DNA of 13,272 nt from Ruminococcus sp. UBA4383 (lineage in GTDB: Bacteria; Bacillota; Clostridia; Oscillospirales; Ruminococcaceae): contig DGRR01000221.1 in NCBI GenBank assembly GCA_002389995.1, positions 1 to 13,272 of the forward strand, given 5' to 3'. The position numbers and the translations under genes were made by a program. The stretch's first letter is position 1. Each line of letters opens with the position of its first letter. Below are positions 12,525 through 13,272 of this stretch, one piece after another. The notes below the pieces were generated by a model. The model was not told the DNA's origin, did not search any database, and saw only the letters and a list, made by a program, of their open reading frames with translations.

Positions 12525-13272
12525 ATGAAAACAGGATTCATAGGAGCAGGCAAAGTCGGATTTTCCCTCGGAAAATATCTTCTGCTTAACGGAATAAATA
12601 TCTCAGGCTACATGAGCAGAAATCCCGAATCAGCACAAAAAGCCGCAGAATTTACATCATCTGAACTTTACACCGACTATTCTTCCCTTATAGCTGACAG
12701 TGACATTATATTCATAACAGTTACAGACGGAAATATAAAATCCGTCTTTGACGAAATGAAAAAATACAATATCTCAGGCAAATTAATATGCCATTGCAGC
12801 GGAGCTATGACAGCAAATGAAGCTTTCAGCGATATATCCGAACACGGAGCATATGGATATTCCATACACCCTCTTTATCCCGTAAGTGACAAATATGAAT
12901 CGTACAAAGGATTAAAAGACGCATTTTTCTGTATTGAAGGCGATGAAAAATACCTGACATTCCTGAAAAATTTATTTGAAAATATCGGAAACAATGTCAG
13001 AATAATTCCGACTGAAACTAAAAAAGAATATCATGCCGCCTGTGCAGTTTCGAGCAATCTTGTCTGCGGACTTATTGCGGAAAGTATATCTTTAATGGAA
13101 AAATGCGGATTTACTGAAAAAGATGCATTATCCGCACTCAGACCGCTTGCATTTGCGAACATGAACAAAATCTTTGAAACAAGTCCTTCGCAGGCACTTA
13201 CAGGAGCAGTTGAAAGATGCGATACCGAAACCATAAAAAAACATCTGAACTGCATCAAAAATGAAGATGAAA
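12525..13272 (+). CDS. Rossmann/DUF2520 oxidoreductase, PanG-like candidate (3' end outside window)
   Basis: 249 codons are present, without interruption; the family is usually 280-300 residues, so only a short C-terminal part is missing. Seen: an N-terminal NAD(P)-binding fold starting MKTGFIGAGKVG with Gly7, Gly9 and Gly12, the strand IIFITVTDGNI (61-71), ICHCSGA (88-94), SIHPLYPVS (113-121), the helix start YHAACAVSSNLVCGL (169-183), and the C-terminal DUF2520 stretch with ALTGAVERCDTETIKKHL (224-241). These match predicted oxidoreductases of the Rossmann-DUF2520 kind. As I recall, PanG of Francisella, an alternative ketopantoate reductase for pantothenate synthesis, is of this kind, and relatives often neighbour panB and panC. 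Those genes would be past the right edge, so the role is unproven here. AAGGAG is seven bases before ATG. It is divergent from fruK. Confidence 0.88.
   Translation, partial: MKTGFIGAGKVGFSLGKYLLLNGINISGYMSRNPESAQKAAEFTSSELYTDYSSLIADSDIIFITVTDGNIKSVFDEMKKYNISGKLICHCSGAMTANEAFSDISEHGAYGYSIHPLYPVSDKYESYKGLKDAFFCIEGDEKYLTFLKNLFENIGNNVRIIPTETKKEYHAACAVSSNLVCGLIAESISLMEKCGFTEKDALSALRPLAFANMNKIFETSPSQALTGAVERCDTETIKKHLNCIKNEDE

Overview
The window looks like a chromosomal stretch of a low-GC Gram-positive bacterium, most likely an anaerobic Clostridia member of the Ruminococcus/Oscillospiraceae kind. The basis is strong GGAGG/AGGTGA-type ribosome sites, AT-rich TTGACA-17-TATAAT promoters, the lon-ysxC neighbourhood known from Bacillota, lysA, an Aquifex-type short aconitase, and a eukaryote-like NADP isocitrate dehydrogenase. 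The taxonomic call is inference, as no rRNA or other marker is present. I see no transposase, integrase, CRISPR array, tRNA or rRNA. No stretch over 300 bases lacks a gene. The longest gap is about 255 bases, between lon and the gene for the SH3-repeat protein.

All genes except the last lie on the minus strand, in three transcription blocks. Block 1 (about 3523 down to 1) has a near-consensus promoter, then aconitase (acn), a 64-residue two-helix membrane protein, a bacterial PARG-type macrodomain protein (TIGR02452 family), and NADP isocitrate dehydrogenase (icd, cut by the window edge). Gaps are 9 to 21 bases. The two enzymes convert citrate to 2-oxoglutarate, the oxidative half-branch anaerobes use for glutamate synthesis. 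An ADP-ribose hydrolase candidate and a small membrane protein sit between them.

Block 2 (about 8579 down to 3564) has a promoter, then lon (ATP-dependent protease), a perfect 12-bp hairpin, ysxC/engB (ribosome-assembly GTPase), lysA (last step of lysine synthesis), and an unrecognised three-helix membrane protein. It ends in a clear intrinsic terminator. The last two genes overlap as TAATG, with no ribosome site of the second gene's own.

Block 3 (12452 down to 8756) has a fully consensus extended -10 promoter, then fruK (1-phosphofructokinase), a fructose-type PTS permease consisting only of the EIIC domain, and a gene for a zinc-ribbon, single-helix, Ser/Thr/Val-rich-linker protein with three near-identical SH3-like repeats. 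Behind the last gene is an imperfect 69/89-bp tandem repeat whose second copy runs over its stop codon.

Divergent from block 3, on the plus strand, a Rossmann/DUF2520 oxidoreductase gene (PanG-like candidate) begins at 12525 and runs off the right edge. Its promoter region carries four tandem 8-bp AT units immediately before the ribosome site. The two divergent promoters are back to back, with their -35 boxes six bases apart.

Nothing here amounts to a proven new system. The points most worth a second look are the macrodomain/membrane pair inside the acn-icd operon, the EIIC-only PTS operon joined to a surface-type SH3-repeat gene, and the repeats flanking block 3.
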